In this document: positions 48,060 through 58,942 of the stretch, one piece after another
Layout of the letters: the number at the start of each line of letters is the position of its first letter
How positions within the stretch are numbered: position 1 is the stretch's first letter
Assembly (NCBI RefSeq): GCF_030413595.1
Contig: NZ_CP129238.1
Location: 248,001-312,000, forward strand
DNA length: 64,000 bases
From: Planococcus liqunii
GTDB lineage: Bacteria > Bacillota > Bacilli > Bacillales_A > Planococcaceae
Reading direction: 5' to 3'
Translations under genes and position numbers: made by a program
The notes under the pieces: model-generated
Seen by the model: the letters and a program-made list of their open reading frames with translations, nothing else
Told to the model about the DNA's origin: nothing
Databases searched by the model: none

Positions 48060-50899
48060 AGATGTTCAAACAGGAATGGAAGCAGCTGTTTTCAAAACCG
48101 CTGCTGATCGGAACGATGCTTGTTATGATGTTTATTCCCATTATTTATGGCGGATTTTTTCTGGGATCGTCATGGGATCCATATGGCAAAACTGACCGGC
48201 TGCCGGTAGCTGTTGTCAATTTGGACGAAGCGGCGGAGTTTGAAGGACAAACTTTGTCAGTTGGGAAAGAGCTTGTCGATAATTTAAAGGGAAATGAAGA
48301 TTTGGAATGGCATTTTACAGATGCCAAAGAAGCGGAGCGGGGAATGGAAAAAGGCAAGTACTTTATGACTTTGACCATTCCGAAAGATTTTTCGTTTAAT
48401 GCAACCACTGCTATGGGGATGCAACCGAAGCCGATGAACCTCCAATACGAAACAAATCCGGGCCGCGGCTTTTTTATAGAAGCGGTCAGCAAACAGGCGA
48501 CTGCAGATATCCGTGAACAGATTTCAGAAAGTGTCACGAAAGAATATGTACAGGCGGTGTTCAGCCAAATCCAAACCATCGGCGAGGGCATGAACGAAGC
48601 ATCAGAAGGGGCAGGCAAGCTCGAAACCGGAGCGGGTGACCTTCAAACAGGAAACAATAGGCTTGCAGCCGGGCTAAGTGAACTGGCTAGCGGAACTTTG
48701 ACGTTCCGTGATGGTGCTGACAAGCTCGAAGTGGGCGTCGGCCAATTCGCAGAAGGGGTCAACCAGTTAAGCGCTGGAGCCGGACAGCTTCGGGAAGGGG
48801 TTTTTGCTTACACTTCCGGAGTAGGCAGTTTGCAGTCAGGGATAGCCGGACTCGCTGATGGCAGCGTCCAATTGTCGGAAAATGGGACAGCGCTCGTTCA
48901 GGGGTCTGAAGAACTTGCCAATGGCATTGGAGCACTCGTGCCGGGAGCAGCAAAACTGAACGCCGGTTTATACGATGCCCAAAGCGGCAGCGGAAAACTG
49001 GATCAAGGCTTACACGAACTGCAATCGAAAACCAGCCAGCTGATCGGAGAAAATTCAAGCGTTCAGCAATTGGCAGACGGACAGAAAGAGCTCCAGACAG
49101 GCCTGAAGGAATTGCAAGCAGGGAGTGCTTCGTTGGAGCAGGGGCTTGCATCTTTGCAAGGCAGTTTGCCGGACAATGGGCAAATTGAAGCGCTGCAAGC
49201 AGGGCTTTCCAGTATTCAGGAAAATGCGGCTAAGCTGAATGCGGCTGCATCTGGCGGCAATTCTGGCGGGAGCGTTTCAGAACTGCAGGGCAATCTGGCT
49301 GAAGCCCAGCAAATCCTGGAAGAACTGAAGAATGTGTCTTCAGCAAGCACAGTGGAAGCGGTGCAAAATACAGAGGCTTACAACAGCTTGACGCCTGAAC
49401 TCCAAGCCGAACTGGCTGAGGCGGTTCAGCAAAGCGCGGATACACAGGCTGCGAACCAGCAGGCAAATCTCGAAGCACTAAGCGCTAAGTTGTCAGCAGC
49501 AACAGCTGGCTTGAACGAGAAAATCCTACCAGCTTACCAATCGCTTGGCAGCTTGCCTGAGTTAACGGCCGGTTTAAACAGTGCTGTTGCCCAGGTCAAT
49601 CCTGGAGCGAGCAAGGCACTTGGCGGCTACGCGGCTATCCGCGAGGCGTTAAGCGCAAAACTGATTCCAGGGGCGGGTTCTCTGAATGCCGGCCTTGCAG
49701 AAGCTTCTGCAGCGAGCGGCCAATTGACTGAAGGAACCAGCCAGATGGCTGCCACGCTGCCGCAGCTTGCTGGAGCAGTAGATAGCCTAGCACAAGGCAG
49801 CACTGCTTTGAATGAAGGCGTTTCGTCCCTTGCTTCCGGGTCTAATGAGCTTGTAGACGGAGCCAATGCCCTTCAATCCGGATCTGCTTCGCTCACGCAG
49901 GGAGCTGCGGCTTACACAAATGGGGTAGCGGAACTGGCAGAAGGGGCAGGCCGTTTGAAAGCTGGATCGGACGAACTGGCGGCGAATTCTGCGCAGCTTG
50001 AATCTGGAGCAGACGAATTGGCAAATGGCACCGTTGCTTTGAAAGAAGGCGTGCCGGCGTTAGCCGAAGGCGCAAAAGGCCTTTCCGGTGGAGCCGGCAG
50101 CTTGAACGAAGGAGCCGGAGCACTTGAAGAAGGAGCCGGCGAACTCGGTGCGGGAATCGGAAAACTGAAAGCAGGCTCTAATGAGCTGGCCGGCAGTTTG
50201 CAAGAAGGCGCAGAAGAAATAAACGGTACCCAGTTGAAGGATGCCAATTATGAAATGATAGCGGCGCCGGCTTCTGCTACAGAAAGCCAGCTCAGCAAAG
50301 TGCCAAACTATGGCCATGCACTGGCCCCTTACATCTTATCGCTTGGGCTTTATGTCGGGGCGTTGTCGTTTAACCTGGTATTCCCGCTCAATCAACCAGC
50401 GGGACGCCCGACGTCAGGCGCTGCCTGGTGGTTCAGCAAGTTTTCGCTCGGCTTTATCCAAGCGACAGCTTCTGCGCTGATCGTTGACGCCATCATGCTG
50501 TTCGGCTTTAACTTGCAAGTTGAACATATCGGGGAATTCATTGCCGTTTCCATTGCCACATCGCTCGCTTATATGTTCCTGATTATGTTCTTGAGCATGA
50601 CACTTGGAAACCCTGGACGTTTCTTGGCGATGATCATACTGGTGCTGCAGCTGGGCGCAAGCGGCGGCATGTTCCCGGTCGAACTGACCAACTCCTTTTT
50701 CCAAAGAGTACATGATTTCGTGCCGATGAGCTATGCGCTTCTTGGTTTCCGGGAAGCCATGTCGTCAGCTTATGGAACCGAAACCTTTATGACAAGCATG
50801 GAGGTATTGGGAGGGTTTATGGTGTTGTTTAATGTCTTGCTATGGTTGGTGCTCAGCCGCCGAAGCCGCAAGATCTTGAAAACAGCTGAAGCCAATTAA
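48056..50899 (+). CDS. yhgE: YhgE/Pip-type ABC-2-like membrane protein with long heptad-like repeats
   Basis: A 947-residue membrane protein. One N-terminal membrane segment (LLIGTMLVMMFIPIIYGGFF) leads into an exported domain, and about five or six segments close the C-terminus (from LAPYILSLGLYVGALSFNLVF), as in the YhgE/Pip (phage infection protein) family. Between them lie two stretches (about residues 185-350 and 540-720) of seven-residue repeats of the form GxxxLxx (such as GAGKLETGAGDLQTG), likely an extracellular rod. GTG 48056 overlaps the Rrf2 stop; ATG 48062 is an alternative. Relatives act as phage receptors or in type VII secretion (EsaA-like). The role here is unknown. Confidence 0.88.
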   Translation: MKMFKQEWKQLFSKPLLIGTMLVMMFIPIIYGGFFLGSSWDPYGKTDRLPVAVVNLDEAAEFEGQTLSVGKELVDNLKGNEDLEWHFTDAKEAERGMEKGKYFMTLTIPKDFSFNATTAMGMQPKPMNLQYETNPGRGFFIEAVSKQATADIREQISESVTKEYVQAVFSQIQTIGEGMNEASEGAGKLETGAGDLQTGNNRLAAGLSELASGTLTFRDGADKLEVGVGQFAEGVNQLSAGAGQLREGVFAYTSGVGSLQSGIAGLADGSVQLSENGTALVQGSEELANGIGALVPGAAKLNAGLYDAQSGSGKLDQGLHELQSKTSQLIGENSSVQQLADGQKELQTGLKELQAGSASLEQGLASLQGSLPDNGQIEALQAGLSSIQENAAKLNAAASGGNSGGSVSELQGNLAEAQQILEELKNVSSASTVEAVQNTEAYNSLTPELQAELAEAVQQSADTQAANQQANLEALSAKLSAATAGLNEKILPAYQSLGSLPELTAGLNSAVAQVNPGASKALGGYAAIREALSAKLIPGAGSLNAGLAEASAASGQLTEGTSQMAATLPQLAGAVDSLAQGSTALNEGVSSLASGSNELVDGANALQSGSASLTQGAAAYTNGVAELAEGAGRLKAGSDELAANSAQLESGADELANGTVALKEGVPALAEGAKGLSGGAGSLNEGAGALEEGAGELGAGIGKLKAGSNELAGSLQEGAEEINGTQLKDANYEMIAAPASATESQLSKVPNYGHALAPYILSLGLYVGALSFNLVFPLNQPAGRPTSGAAWWFSKFSLGFIQATASALIVDAIMLFGFNLQVEHIGEFIAVSIATSLAYMFLIMFLSMTLGNPGRFLAMIILVLQLGASGGMFPVELTNSFFQRVHDFVPMSYALLGFREAMSSAYGTETFMTSMEVLGGFMVLFNVLLWLVLSRRSRKILKTAEAN

Positions 50900-50901
50900 T
50901 C

Positions 50902-50937
50902 CGAAAGCCTGCACAGTTTTGTGCAGGCTTTTTTATT
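50902..50937 (+). terminator. intrinsic terminator after yhgE
   Basis: AAAGCCTGCAC/GTGCAGGCTTT with a short loop, then TTTT. Confidence 0.88.
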
Positions 50938-50956
50938 GCTTAAATGAATCCGCCGT

Positions 50957-51418
50957 TTAGTTGAGGGGGAAAGCCAACACTTCTTCTTCGCCGTGGAAAT
51001 CGCCGGTTAACTTAAAACCGCAATTGAGATACAGCCTGCGGGCGCGCTGGTTCTCCGGGTAGACCGTCAGCCGCACTTCCCGGGCCTGCGGAGAATGAGC
51101 GGCAATCCAGCGGATCATCTCTGAAAGAGCTGCCTTGCCGTAACCTTTTCCTTGCTGTTGTTCATCAATGAAAAAGCCGTTGATCCAGTACATATCAACC
51201 GTTTGTTTCTCGAAAGCGTGCATGATGAACCCGACCATTGTTTCACCATCGTAAATGGCAAATGGCAAGTATTCTACCTGGTCACCGTCCGGCTTAATAT
51301 ATGGCTTCGCTAAAGATACCGCAGCCGCTGGAACAAACCGGCTTTGTTCGGTGCTGACCTTTAAGTTTAGGCAGTCTTCCCAATTGTCTCTGGTGACTGG
51401 CGCTAATTTTATCTTCAT
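50957..51418 (-). CDS. GNAT family N-acetyltransferase
   Basis: A 153-residue acetyltransferase. The acetyl-CoA loop is QQQGKGYGKAAL (near residue 96; the Q/RxxGxG/A motif), followed by VRLTVYPENQRARRLYLNCGFKL, the typical GNAT C-terminal strand and helix. It resembles polyamine acetyltransferases in layout, though the substrate is not certain. ATG 51418 is preferred because GGGGTGG lies about 8 nt upstream; ATG 51430 is too close. Monocistronic, convergent with yhgE. Confidence 0.87.
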   Translation of the reverse strand: MKIKLAPVTRDNWEDCLNLKVSTEQSRFVPAAAVSLAKPYIKPDGDQVEYLPFAIYDGETMVGFIMHAFEKQTVDMYWINGFFIDEQQQGKGYGKAALSEMIRWIAAHSPQAREVRLTVYPENQRARRLYLNCGFKLTGDFHGEEEVLAFPLN

Positions 51419-51645
51419 GCTGTTTTCCACCCCTTCCCTGTGTCCTGCTTAATCGGTATTTTAACATCCTTCTAAAGAGGAAGCGTCAGAAGATGCGCTA
51501 AATTCACTCATTTGTAGTGCCAATGAACCCTTCTGCCAAAAGCTACTAAGCGGTAAGGGAAGGGACGGCGACTCTAAATGTTTACTTTTGCTGAAACAGG
51601 AAACAGGAAAGAAAAGAACGCACGACTAAAAGAGGAGGAGAAAAC

Positions 51646-52143
51646 ATGGAGATTGCAAAGGAAAATGGAAAACTGGACGGCAAAAAATTGGCCGTGGACA
51701 TTCTTGTGCCGGTTGTCGGCGGATCGATTATCGGAGCTCTTGCTAATAAGAATACCCAGGAAAAGTACAAGAAGCTGAAAAAGCCGTCATTCTCGCCGCC
51801 GCCTTGGCTATTTCCAACGGTTTGGACCACTTTGTATACAACAATGGGAATTGCGAAATACCGGGCCGACGCAAAAGCGGAATTGAAAAATCGGAAAACC
51901 CGCGTGGACGTGCCTTATGACATTCAGCTCGGCTTGAATTTCCTTTGGTCGTTCCTGTTTTTCAAATGGGGATTGCGAGGAACTGCGCTCGTTGAAATGG
52001 CTTTGCTGCTGGGGGCGGTAACTTGGACGACATATGAATTCTTTAAACTGGATAAACTGGCTGGATCGCTGATGGTGCCGTATATCGGCTGGGTCGGTTT
52101 TGCTCTGGGCCTCAATTATTCGGTATGGAAGCTCAATAAGTAA
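51646..52143 (+). CDS. TspO/MBR family membrane protein
   Basis: A 165-residue protein with five membrane segments. The TspO motif is KKPSFSPPPWLFPTVWTTLYTTMG (near residue 45; Pro/Trp-rich loop and second helix), and QLGLNFLWSFLFFKWG near 98 is the third. TspO proteins bind porphyrins and other ligands and take part in stress responses. An N-terminal extension of about 20 charged residues (MEIAKENGKLDGKKLA) precedes the first helix. GAGGAGG lies 7 nt before ATG 51646. A terminator follows. Confidence 0.9.
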   Translation: MEIAKENGKLDGKKLAVDILVPVVGGSIIGALANKNTQEKYKKLKKPSFSPPPWLFPTVWTTLYTTMGIAKYRADAKAELKNRKTRVDVPYDIQLGLNFLWSFLFFKWGLRGTALVEMALLLGAVTWTTYEFFKLDKLAGSLMVPYIGWVGFALGLNYSVWKLNK

Positions 52144-52149
52144 AAAGCT

Positions 52150-52198
52150 GATAGGCGGGAATCCCAAAAGCAGTTTTTGTGATTCTCGTCTTTTTTAA
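52150..52198 (+). terminator. intrinsic terminator after tspO
   Basis: GGCGGGAATC..AAAA/TTTT..GATTCTCGTC (G-U pairs) followed by T6. Confidence 0.75.
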
Positions 52199-52290
52199 TA
52201 TTTTCAATTCTTCATGTCGACTGCGAAGTTTTTTGATAAACTGGTAGAGAAATAGAATCTATTATTTTCCAATAGGAGGAACTTATACAT

Positions 52291-52905
52291 ATGTTCAAGA
52301 AAATGGCTTCAGACGCACTAGGATTATCGGATGTCGGAAAAATTATCGATCCGCAGGATTATGACAAGACCGATGCAGACGATTATGTCATGCACGAAGA
52401 CCAGGAAAAAATCTTCTTCTTGATCAAGACGAAAGCGGATGAGTATTGCTTTACCAACCTAGCGCTGATCCATGTGGACGGCGACAGTGCAATGTCATCG
52501 AAACGCACATTGAAACGCTATCCATATTCCCAGCATTCCATTTCAGATGTCGTGATGGAAACAGCAGGGAAAATCGATTTGGACATCGAAATCGGCTTTA
52601 AGTTGGGCCAAATTCCATTTAAAATCGATGTGCAGAAAAACCAGATCGAACGCTTGAAGGACCTATACAAATCATTATTGCGCATTGCTGAAATGACGCA
52701 TGAAAATGAAATCATCATTTCGATGGCGAACCAAAGCTTGGATAAGGCAGTAACGGTTCTGCAAAACTCACGTCCGAATGATGTGGCCTTGGACGTCCAG
52801 TACTCAAAATTGACGGATTTCGGTTTTACGTGGATGACTTCTGTACGCAACCAGTACCATGTAAAAGATTTTGGCGATGTCTTCGAAAAATACATCAACA
52901 ACTAA
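52291..52905 (+). CDS. PH domain-containing protein, YvbH type
   Basis: A 204-residue soluble protein. Residues about 20-125 have the bacterial PH-like domain pattern (EKIFFLIKTKADEYCFTNLALIHVDGDSAMSSKRTLKRY...). The last 60 residues are mostly helical and fit the oligomerisation region of Bacillus YvbH. Bacterial PH domains are usually oligomeric scaffolds at or near the membrane, but no function is known for this type. TAGGAGGA lies 8-10 nt before ATG 52291. One-gene unit with a terminator. Confidence 0.83.
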   Translation: MFKKMASDALGLSDVGKIIDPQDYDKTDADDYVMHEDQEKIFFLIKTKADEYCFTNLALIHVDGDSAMSSKRTLKRYPYSQHSISDVVMETAGKIDLDIEIGFKLGQIPFKIDVQKNQIERLKDLYKSLLRIAEMTHENEIIISMANQSLDKAVTVLQNSRPNDVALDVQYSKLTDFGFTWMTSVRNQYHVKDFGDVFEKYINN

Positions 52906-52913
52906 ATTGCCGC

Positions 52914-52960
52914 AAGGTCTTTCTTCTTTAAGTTATTAGGGAGGAAAGACCCTTTTTTGT
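52914..52960 (+). terminator. intrinsic terminator
   Basis: AAGGTCTTTC..GAAAGACC with a long loop, followed by CTTTTTTG. Confidence 0.78.
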
Positions 52961-53072
52961 TTTCTCGAAGCATTTTCCACCCGGAATGAAATCGCGCCAT
53001 GTTAAGCTGAATCTGGAGAATAATTTAATTAAAAGGAATTTTTTGATAACTGGAATTGGAGGAGAGAGTAAA

Positions 53073-53621
53073 ATGGCGATTAAAGTGGCGGCAATCATCG
53101 GAAGTGTGAGAGAAGGGTCTATGAATTTAAGGCTGGTGGAGTTTATGAAGGAGCGCTATGCAGACCGTTTGGACATTGAAGCGGTAACCATCAATAACAT
53201 TCCACTGTTCAATCCGGACATTGAAGAAAATGTGCCGCAGGAAGTAGTCAATTTCAGACACAAGGTGAAGGGGGCGGATGCGGTTCTTTTTGCTGTCCCG
53301 GAATACAACTATTCAATTCCTGGTTCCTTAAAGAACGCAATCGACTGGCTGTCGCGCGGCGGCTTTGTGCTCCGTGAAAAACCAGCGTTTATCGTAGGGT
53401 CTTCGATGGGGGTGCTGGGCAGTGTGCGTGCCCAAATCCATTTGCGGGAAGTGTTGTCGAATCCGTCATTGTCTCCGATGCTGTTGCCGGGAAATGAAGT
53501 TTATATTGGGTCGGTCCATGAGAAACTAAATGAAAACAACGAAATTATCGATTCCGGAACGCTTGGATTTTTAGATCAGGTCGTGGACAATTTTGTTACA
53601 TTTTACAATAAAATGGCTTAA
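53073..53621 (+). CDS. NADPH-dependent FMN reductase
   Basis: A 182-residue flavodoxin-like reductase. The FMN phosphate loop is GSVREGSMNLRL (from residue 10), and VPEYNYSIPGSLKNAIDWLSR near 78 is the second family block. Members such as Azr/YhdA reduce azo dyes, quinones or chromate using NADPH. The physiological substrate is unknown. GGAGGAGAG precedes ATG 53073; the frame is open upstream to 52986 but without support. Monocistronic with terminator. Confidence 0.9.
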   Translation: MAIKVAAIIGSVREGSMNLRLVEFMKERYADRLDIEAVTINNIPLFNPDIEENVPQEVVNFRHKVKGADAVLFAVPEYNYSIPGSLKNAIDWLSRGGFVLREKPAFIVGSSMGVLGSVRAQIHLREVLSNPSLSPMLLPGNEVYIGSVHEKLNENNEIIDSGTLGFLDQVVDNFVTFYNKMA

Positions 53622-53633
53622 CCGCTGAGCTGG

Positions 53634-53674
53634 TGCTCTTGAAGCTTACCATCGCTTCAAAGGCACTTCTTTTT
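53634..53674 (+). terminator. intrinsic terminator
   Basis: GTGCTCTTGAAGC/GCTTCAAAGGCAC with 8-nt loop, then TTCTTTTTTTG. Confidence 0.82.
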
Positions 53675-53808
53675 TTGTTGAATTTTCTTGGTGCAGGTTT
53701 CGGAAAAAAAGATTACAATAAGACTTGCTTGTATTGAAAGAGTGCGTCCCATTCTGTTGTCTATTCGTATAAGCGACTTTTAAGGGAATTGTATCAGGAG
53801 GGAAAATC

Positions 53809-54786
53809 ATGTTAAAAGATGTGTTTATCGGCTTGTCACAAAATCAATTTTTAACAAGCGCAGCGAAAAAGTATGGCTTGAAATTAGGAGCCCAAACCGT
53901 TGTGGCTGGAACAAATATCGAACAAACAATCGCCAGCATCCGAGAACTGAATGCACAGGGTATCAGCTGTACGGTAGATAACCTTGGGGAATTCGTTTTC
54001 GAAAAAGAGGAAGCGCTCAAAGCGAAAGACAGCATTCTGGAAGTAATTGAAAGCATCCATGCAAACGGAGTAGATGCGCATATCTCTTTGAAACCTACCC
54101 AGATCGGCTTGGATATCGATTATGATTTTTGCTATGAAAACCTAAGAGAAATCGTTGCTGCTGCAAGCAAATACGATATGCATATTAATATTGACATGGA
54201 AGACTACGGGCACGTACAGCCTTCCTATGATTTGATTGAAACGCTGTTGAAAGAATACGACAACATCGGAACAGTGATACAGGCATATTTCTTCCGGGCA
54301 GAAGACGACATCAAAAAGCACAAAGACTTGCGCCTTCGCATTGTCAAAGGCGCTTATAAAGAGCCTGCTGAATACGCTTACCAAACACGGGAAGAAATTG
54401 ATGCGAACTTCATTCAATTGATTGAGTATCACTTGCTGCATGGGAAATTTACATCAATCGCTACGCACGACCACAATATCATCAATCACGTGATTGAATT
54501 TGTAAAAGAAAACAACATCCCGCGTGAAAAATTCGAATTCCAGATGCTTTATGGTTTCCGTAAAGATATGCAGTTGAGCTTGGCGCGCCAAGGCTATAAC
54601 TTCTGCACATACGTGCCTTTCGGCGATGACTGGTATGGCTATTTCATGCGCCGTTTAGCAGAGCGCCCACAAAACTTGAACCTTGTCGCAAAACAAGTAT
54701 TCAATAAGCGCACAAACACAGCGATCGGTATTTTTGCCGGTGCTTTTGTACTTGGCCGTTTAACATCAAAAGGAAAAAGTAAATAA
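53809..54786 (+). CDS. putB: proline dehydrogenase (copy 1)
   Basis: A 325-residue FAD enzyme that oxidises proline to pyrroline-5-carboxylate. Its TIM barrel shows the family blocks VDAHISLKPTQIGLDI (near residue 84), NIDMEDY near 127, RIVKGAYKEPAEYAY near 180, IATHDHNII near 219 and FQMLYGFRKDMQ near 243, ending FMRRLAERPQN. A short hydrophobic, basic tail (AIGIFAGAFVLGRLTSKGKSK) is not part of the usual fold and could touch the membrane. AGGAGGG precedes ATG 53809. A second copy lies at 61866. No P5C dehydrogenase is adjacent. Confidence 0.93.
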   Translation: MLKDVFIGLSQNQFLTSAAKKYGLKLGAQTVVAGTNIEQTIASIRELNAQGISCTVDNLGEFVFEKEEALKAKDSILEVIESIHANGVDAHISLKPTQIGLDIDYDFCYENLREIVAAASKYDMHINIDMEDYGHVQPSYDLIETLLKEYDNIGTVIQAYFFRAEDDIKKHKDLRLRIVKGAYKEPAEYAYQTREEIDANFIQLIEYHLLHGKFTSIATHDHNIINHVIEFVKENNIPREKFEFQMLYGFRKDMQLSLARQGYNFCTYVPFGDDWYGYFMRRLAERPQNLNLVAKQVFNKRTNTAIGIFAGAFVLGRLTSKGKSK

Positions 54787-54789
54787 ACC

Positions 54790-54830
54790 CAAAAAGAATG
54801 GCTCAATCGATGAGCCATTCTTTTTTTGTT
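54790..54830. terminator. bidirectional terminator
   Basis: AAAAAGAATGGCTCA/TGAGCCATTCTTTTT around TCGA, between convergent putB and the MFS gene. Confidence 0.9.
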
Positions 54831-56080
54831 TCCGTAGATTTTCTTTTGCCGAAAATGAAATAATAATAGATCGCGGAAATGCAGTAGAGCGCCGCTGTGA
54901 TGGTGAATGCATAAGCATACCCCCAGTAGGAGCCGAACGAGATGACCAGTCCCGCGGCAATCGGCCCCATCGCTGCCCAGCCGATATTGAAGACCATTTG
55001 GTTGGCTGAATTGGCAAGTCCTTTGTATTTGTCGTGGACCACTTCCATCGCAATCGCACTTTGAATCGGATTGCCGGCATTCATCAAAGCTTGCCGCAAT
55101 AAAAAGCCGAGGGAAGCGAGAAGAAGTGAGGTCGTATAAGCCGTCAAGATCAAAAAGGGAATCGACAGCAATTGAAACAGCAGCATCGCTTTGACTTTGC
55201 CGACTTTATTGACAAGCAGAGGCCCGATCAATGTCGCCACTACTGTCATGGCGGATCCCAGTGCCAAAATAAGCCCGATATAGGTGTTGGAAGCTTCAAA
55301 GCGGTTGGAGAAGTACAAGTTCAAATAAGGAACCACCAAACCGGAGCCCAGGCCGATGAGCAGGCTGGCAAATGAGAAATGAAAGATAGCGGTCAAGTTT
55401 TTTGAAAGGCTGGCATCCGCCGCGTCGATGTCGATCCGGGTATTAACTTTTTCTTCTCTCGGCGGCTTCTGGTTGCTCAAGCGCAGCAGTGGAATAAGCC
55501 CGAAAGCATAAAGCAGGGAACCGAACAAAAGAGACCAGCGAATGGCGTGGACGGCGTCCATTGCCAGGAGCCACTGGAGAGCATCTGATGCCACACCGCC
55601 AAGCAAACTGCCCAAGACATTGGCCAAGGTCATCAGAGCAAAATACATGCTGAACAGATGGACGCGTTCGGATGCTTTGGAATGCTCCGCGAGAAAAGGA
55701 ATGCCGGACACTTGGACAAATGCCATGAATAGGCCGGTCAAAAAAGCTGCTGTGACAAGTGGCAATTCCGCTACGGCAAAGCTGCGGTAAAAAAGAGTCA
55801 ATGCGCCGAGCACGGCTCCGCCGACAATGGTCCATTTTCGCCCGAACCGGTCGCTTAAAAAGCCGGCAGGAATCAGCATAATGGCAGAAGCCAAGGCGGT
55901 CATCGAAATCACTTTGCCATTGATCGATTCCGGCATGCCAAGTTCTTTTATGTAAAGATTGTACATCACCATAAAAACGCCCATGCCGATTTGAATGAGG
56001 ACATTGGCCAGCATAAACAACTTAATATTGCGGTTAAAAGACAGAAACTTCTTTTTCCAGTCGACAACCCACGTTTGCAT
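54803..56080 (-). CDS. MFS transporter
   Basis: A 425-residue carrier with 12 predicted membrane segments in two halves separated by a cytoplasmic loop (KPPREEKVNTRIDIDAAD near residue 210). The MFS loop 2-3 motif is GFLSDRFGRKWTIVGGA (near residue 75). Substrate unknown; the layout fits drug or metabolite efflux proteins. ATG 56080 follows a weak AAGCGAG site; GTG 56089 is an alternative. The 3' end overlaps the shared terminator. The gene is alone on its strand. Confidence 0.86.
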   Translation of the reverse strand: MQTWVVDWKKKFLSFNRNIKLFMLANVLIQIGMGVFMVMYNLYIKELGMPESINGKVISMTALASAIMLIPAGFLSDRFGRKWTIVGGAVLGALTLFYRSFAVAELPLVTAAFLTGLFMAFVQVSGIPFLAEHSKASERVHLFSMYFALMTLANVLGSLLGGVASDALQWLLAMDAVHAIRWSLLFGSLLYAFGLIPLLRLSNQKPPREEKVNTRIDIDAADASLSKNLTAIFHFSFASLLIGLGSGLVVPYLNLYFSNRFEASNTYIGLILALGSAMTVVATLIGPLLVNKVGKVKAMLLFQLLSIPFLILTAYTTSLLLASLGFLLRQALMNAGNPIQSAIAMEVVHDKYKGLANSANQMVFNIGWAAMGPIAAGLVISFGSYWGYAYAFTITAALYCISAIYYYFIFGKRKSTETKKEWLID

Positions 56081-56257
56081 GCGCTTCACTCGCTTTACCC
56101 ATTATTATTTCGCCTCTCTAAATATATAGCTTCGTTTCAATGAAATCAACTTTAAATCCATGGAATAGTTAATCGAGTCGGATGATTCGGAAAATGGTAG
56201 AATGAAGACAAAAAGAATGTGTAAGTAAAGAGTTTGCTAAAGGAGGTCTATACATAG

Positions 56258-56650
56258 ATGTATCAGACAATTATTGAACCGCGGGTGTCCGAAACAGATG
56301 GAGTCGGTCATATCAACAATACGACTTTGCCGGTCTGGTTCGAAGCGGCCAGAAATCCATTGTTCAGCTTGTTTACGCCGGACCACGATTTTTCAAAATG
56401 GAAAATGGTGATTGCAAAGACAACATTGGAGTTTGTAAAGCAAATCCATTTTGGTTCGGATGTGAAAATTTGCGTATGGGTAAAGAGAATCGGCAATTCG
56501 AGCCTGGAATTGCATGAAGAGCTTTATCAAAACGAAGAGCTTTGTGCAAAAAATGCAGTGGTTTATGTGAATTATAATTTGGCTGCCGGAAAATCCGAAA
56601 AGATTCCAGAGGGGATCCGGGAGGAATTGAAAAAGCACCTCCATTCATAG
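56258..56650 (+). CDS. acyl-CoA thioesterase (4-hydroxybenzoyl-CoA thioesterase-like hotdog)
   Basis: A 130-residue hotdog-fold protein. The N-terminal SETDGVGHINNTTLPVWFE (from about residue 8) is the 4HBT motif, where Asp in D-x-x-G-H-x-N-N is catalytic. The following strands (KMVIAKTTLEFVKQIHFGSDVKI) complete the fold. It hydrolyses an acyl- or aryl-CoA; the substrate is unknown. AAAGGAGG lies about 10 nt before ATG 56258. Just downstream begins the xpt regulatory region. Confidence 0.88.
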   Translation: MYQTIIEPRVSETDGVGHINNTTLPVWFEAARNPLFSLFTPDHDFSKWKMVIAKTTLEFVKQIHFGSDVKICVWVKRIGNSSLELHEELYQNEELCAKNAVVYVNYNLAAGKSEKIPEGIREELKKHLHS

Positions 56651-56717
56651 GGAGAAGGAGACAAACAGAATTAACTTTCCAACTAATTTTTTGAATTCTC
56701 TTTTATTTCCTAACTTC

Positions 56718-56745
56718 TTGAAATGCTTTTTTGACGTGCTATAAT
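56718..56745 (+). promoter_or_regulatory. promoter of the xpt-pbuX operon
   Basis: TTGAAA, 16 bp, TATAAT. Transcription would start near 56752, 12-15 nt before the riboswitch aptamer. Confidence 0.65.
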
Positions 56746-56763
56746 GATACCATTCTAATAATA

Positions 56764-56836
56764 TTCACTCATATAATCGCGGGGATATGGCCTGCAAGTT
56801 TCTACCGGTTTGCCTTAAACAAACTGACTATGAGAA
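56764..56836 (+). promoter_or_regulatory. guanine (purine) riboswitch aptamer
   Basis: The sequence has the purine-aptamer layout: P1 CTCATA/TATGAG (56768-56773 with 56829-56834), the core segment ATAATCGCG, then GGATATGGCC, GCAAGTTTCTACCGG, and GACTATGAG. The C in GACTATG is the ligand-pairing base that gives guanine (not adenine) specificity. It closely resembles the Bacillus xpt aptamer. Placed ahead of xpt-pbuX, it should switch transcription off when guanine or hypoxanthine is abundant. Confidence 0.93.
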
Positions 56837-56902
56837 GCAACGAAGTAATGGGGAAGTGCCTTTTTTGGGAGGCATGAACCTGTTTATTTCCTTTCGAATT
56901 TT

Positions 56903-58900
<1,998 letters not shown>

Positions 58901-58906
58901 AATTGA

Positions 58907-58942
58907 AAACGAGCCGCTGCTATATGCAGCGGCTCGTTTTTT
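58907..58942. terminator. bidirectional terminator after pbuX
   Basis: AAACGAGCCGCTGC/GCAGCGGCTCGTTT, 14-bp stem, then TTTA; also serves the convergent hydrolase. Confidence 0.9.

Noticed and set aside
48602..50220. DNA-level repeat array inside yhgE
   Set aside because: The periodicity reflects GxxxLxx protein heptads in a real coding frame, not an independent DNA repeat.
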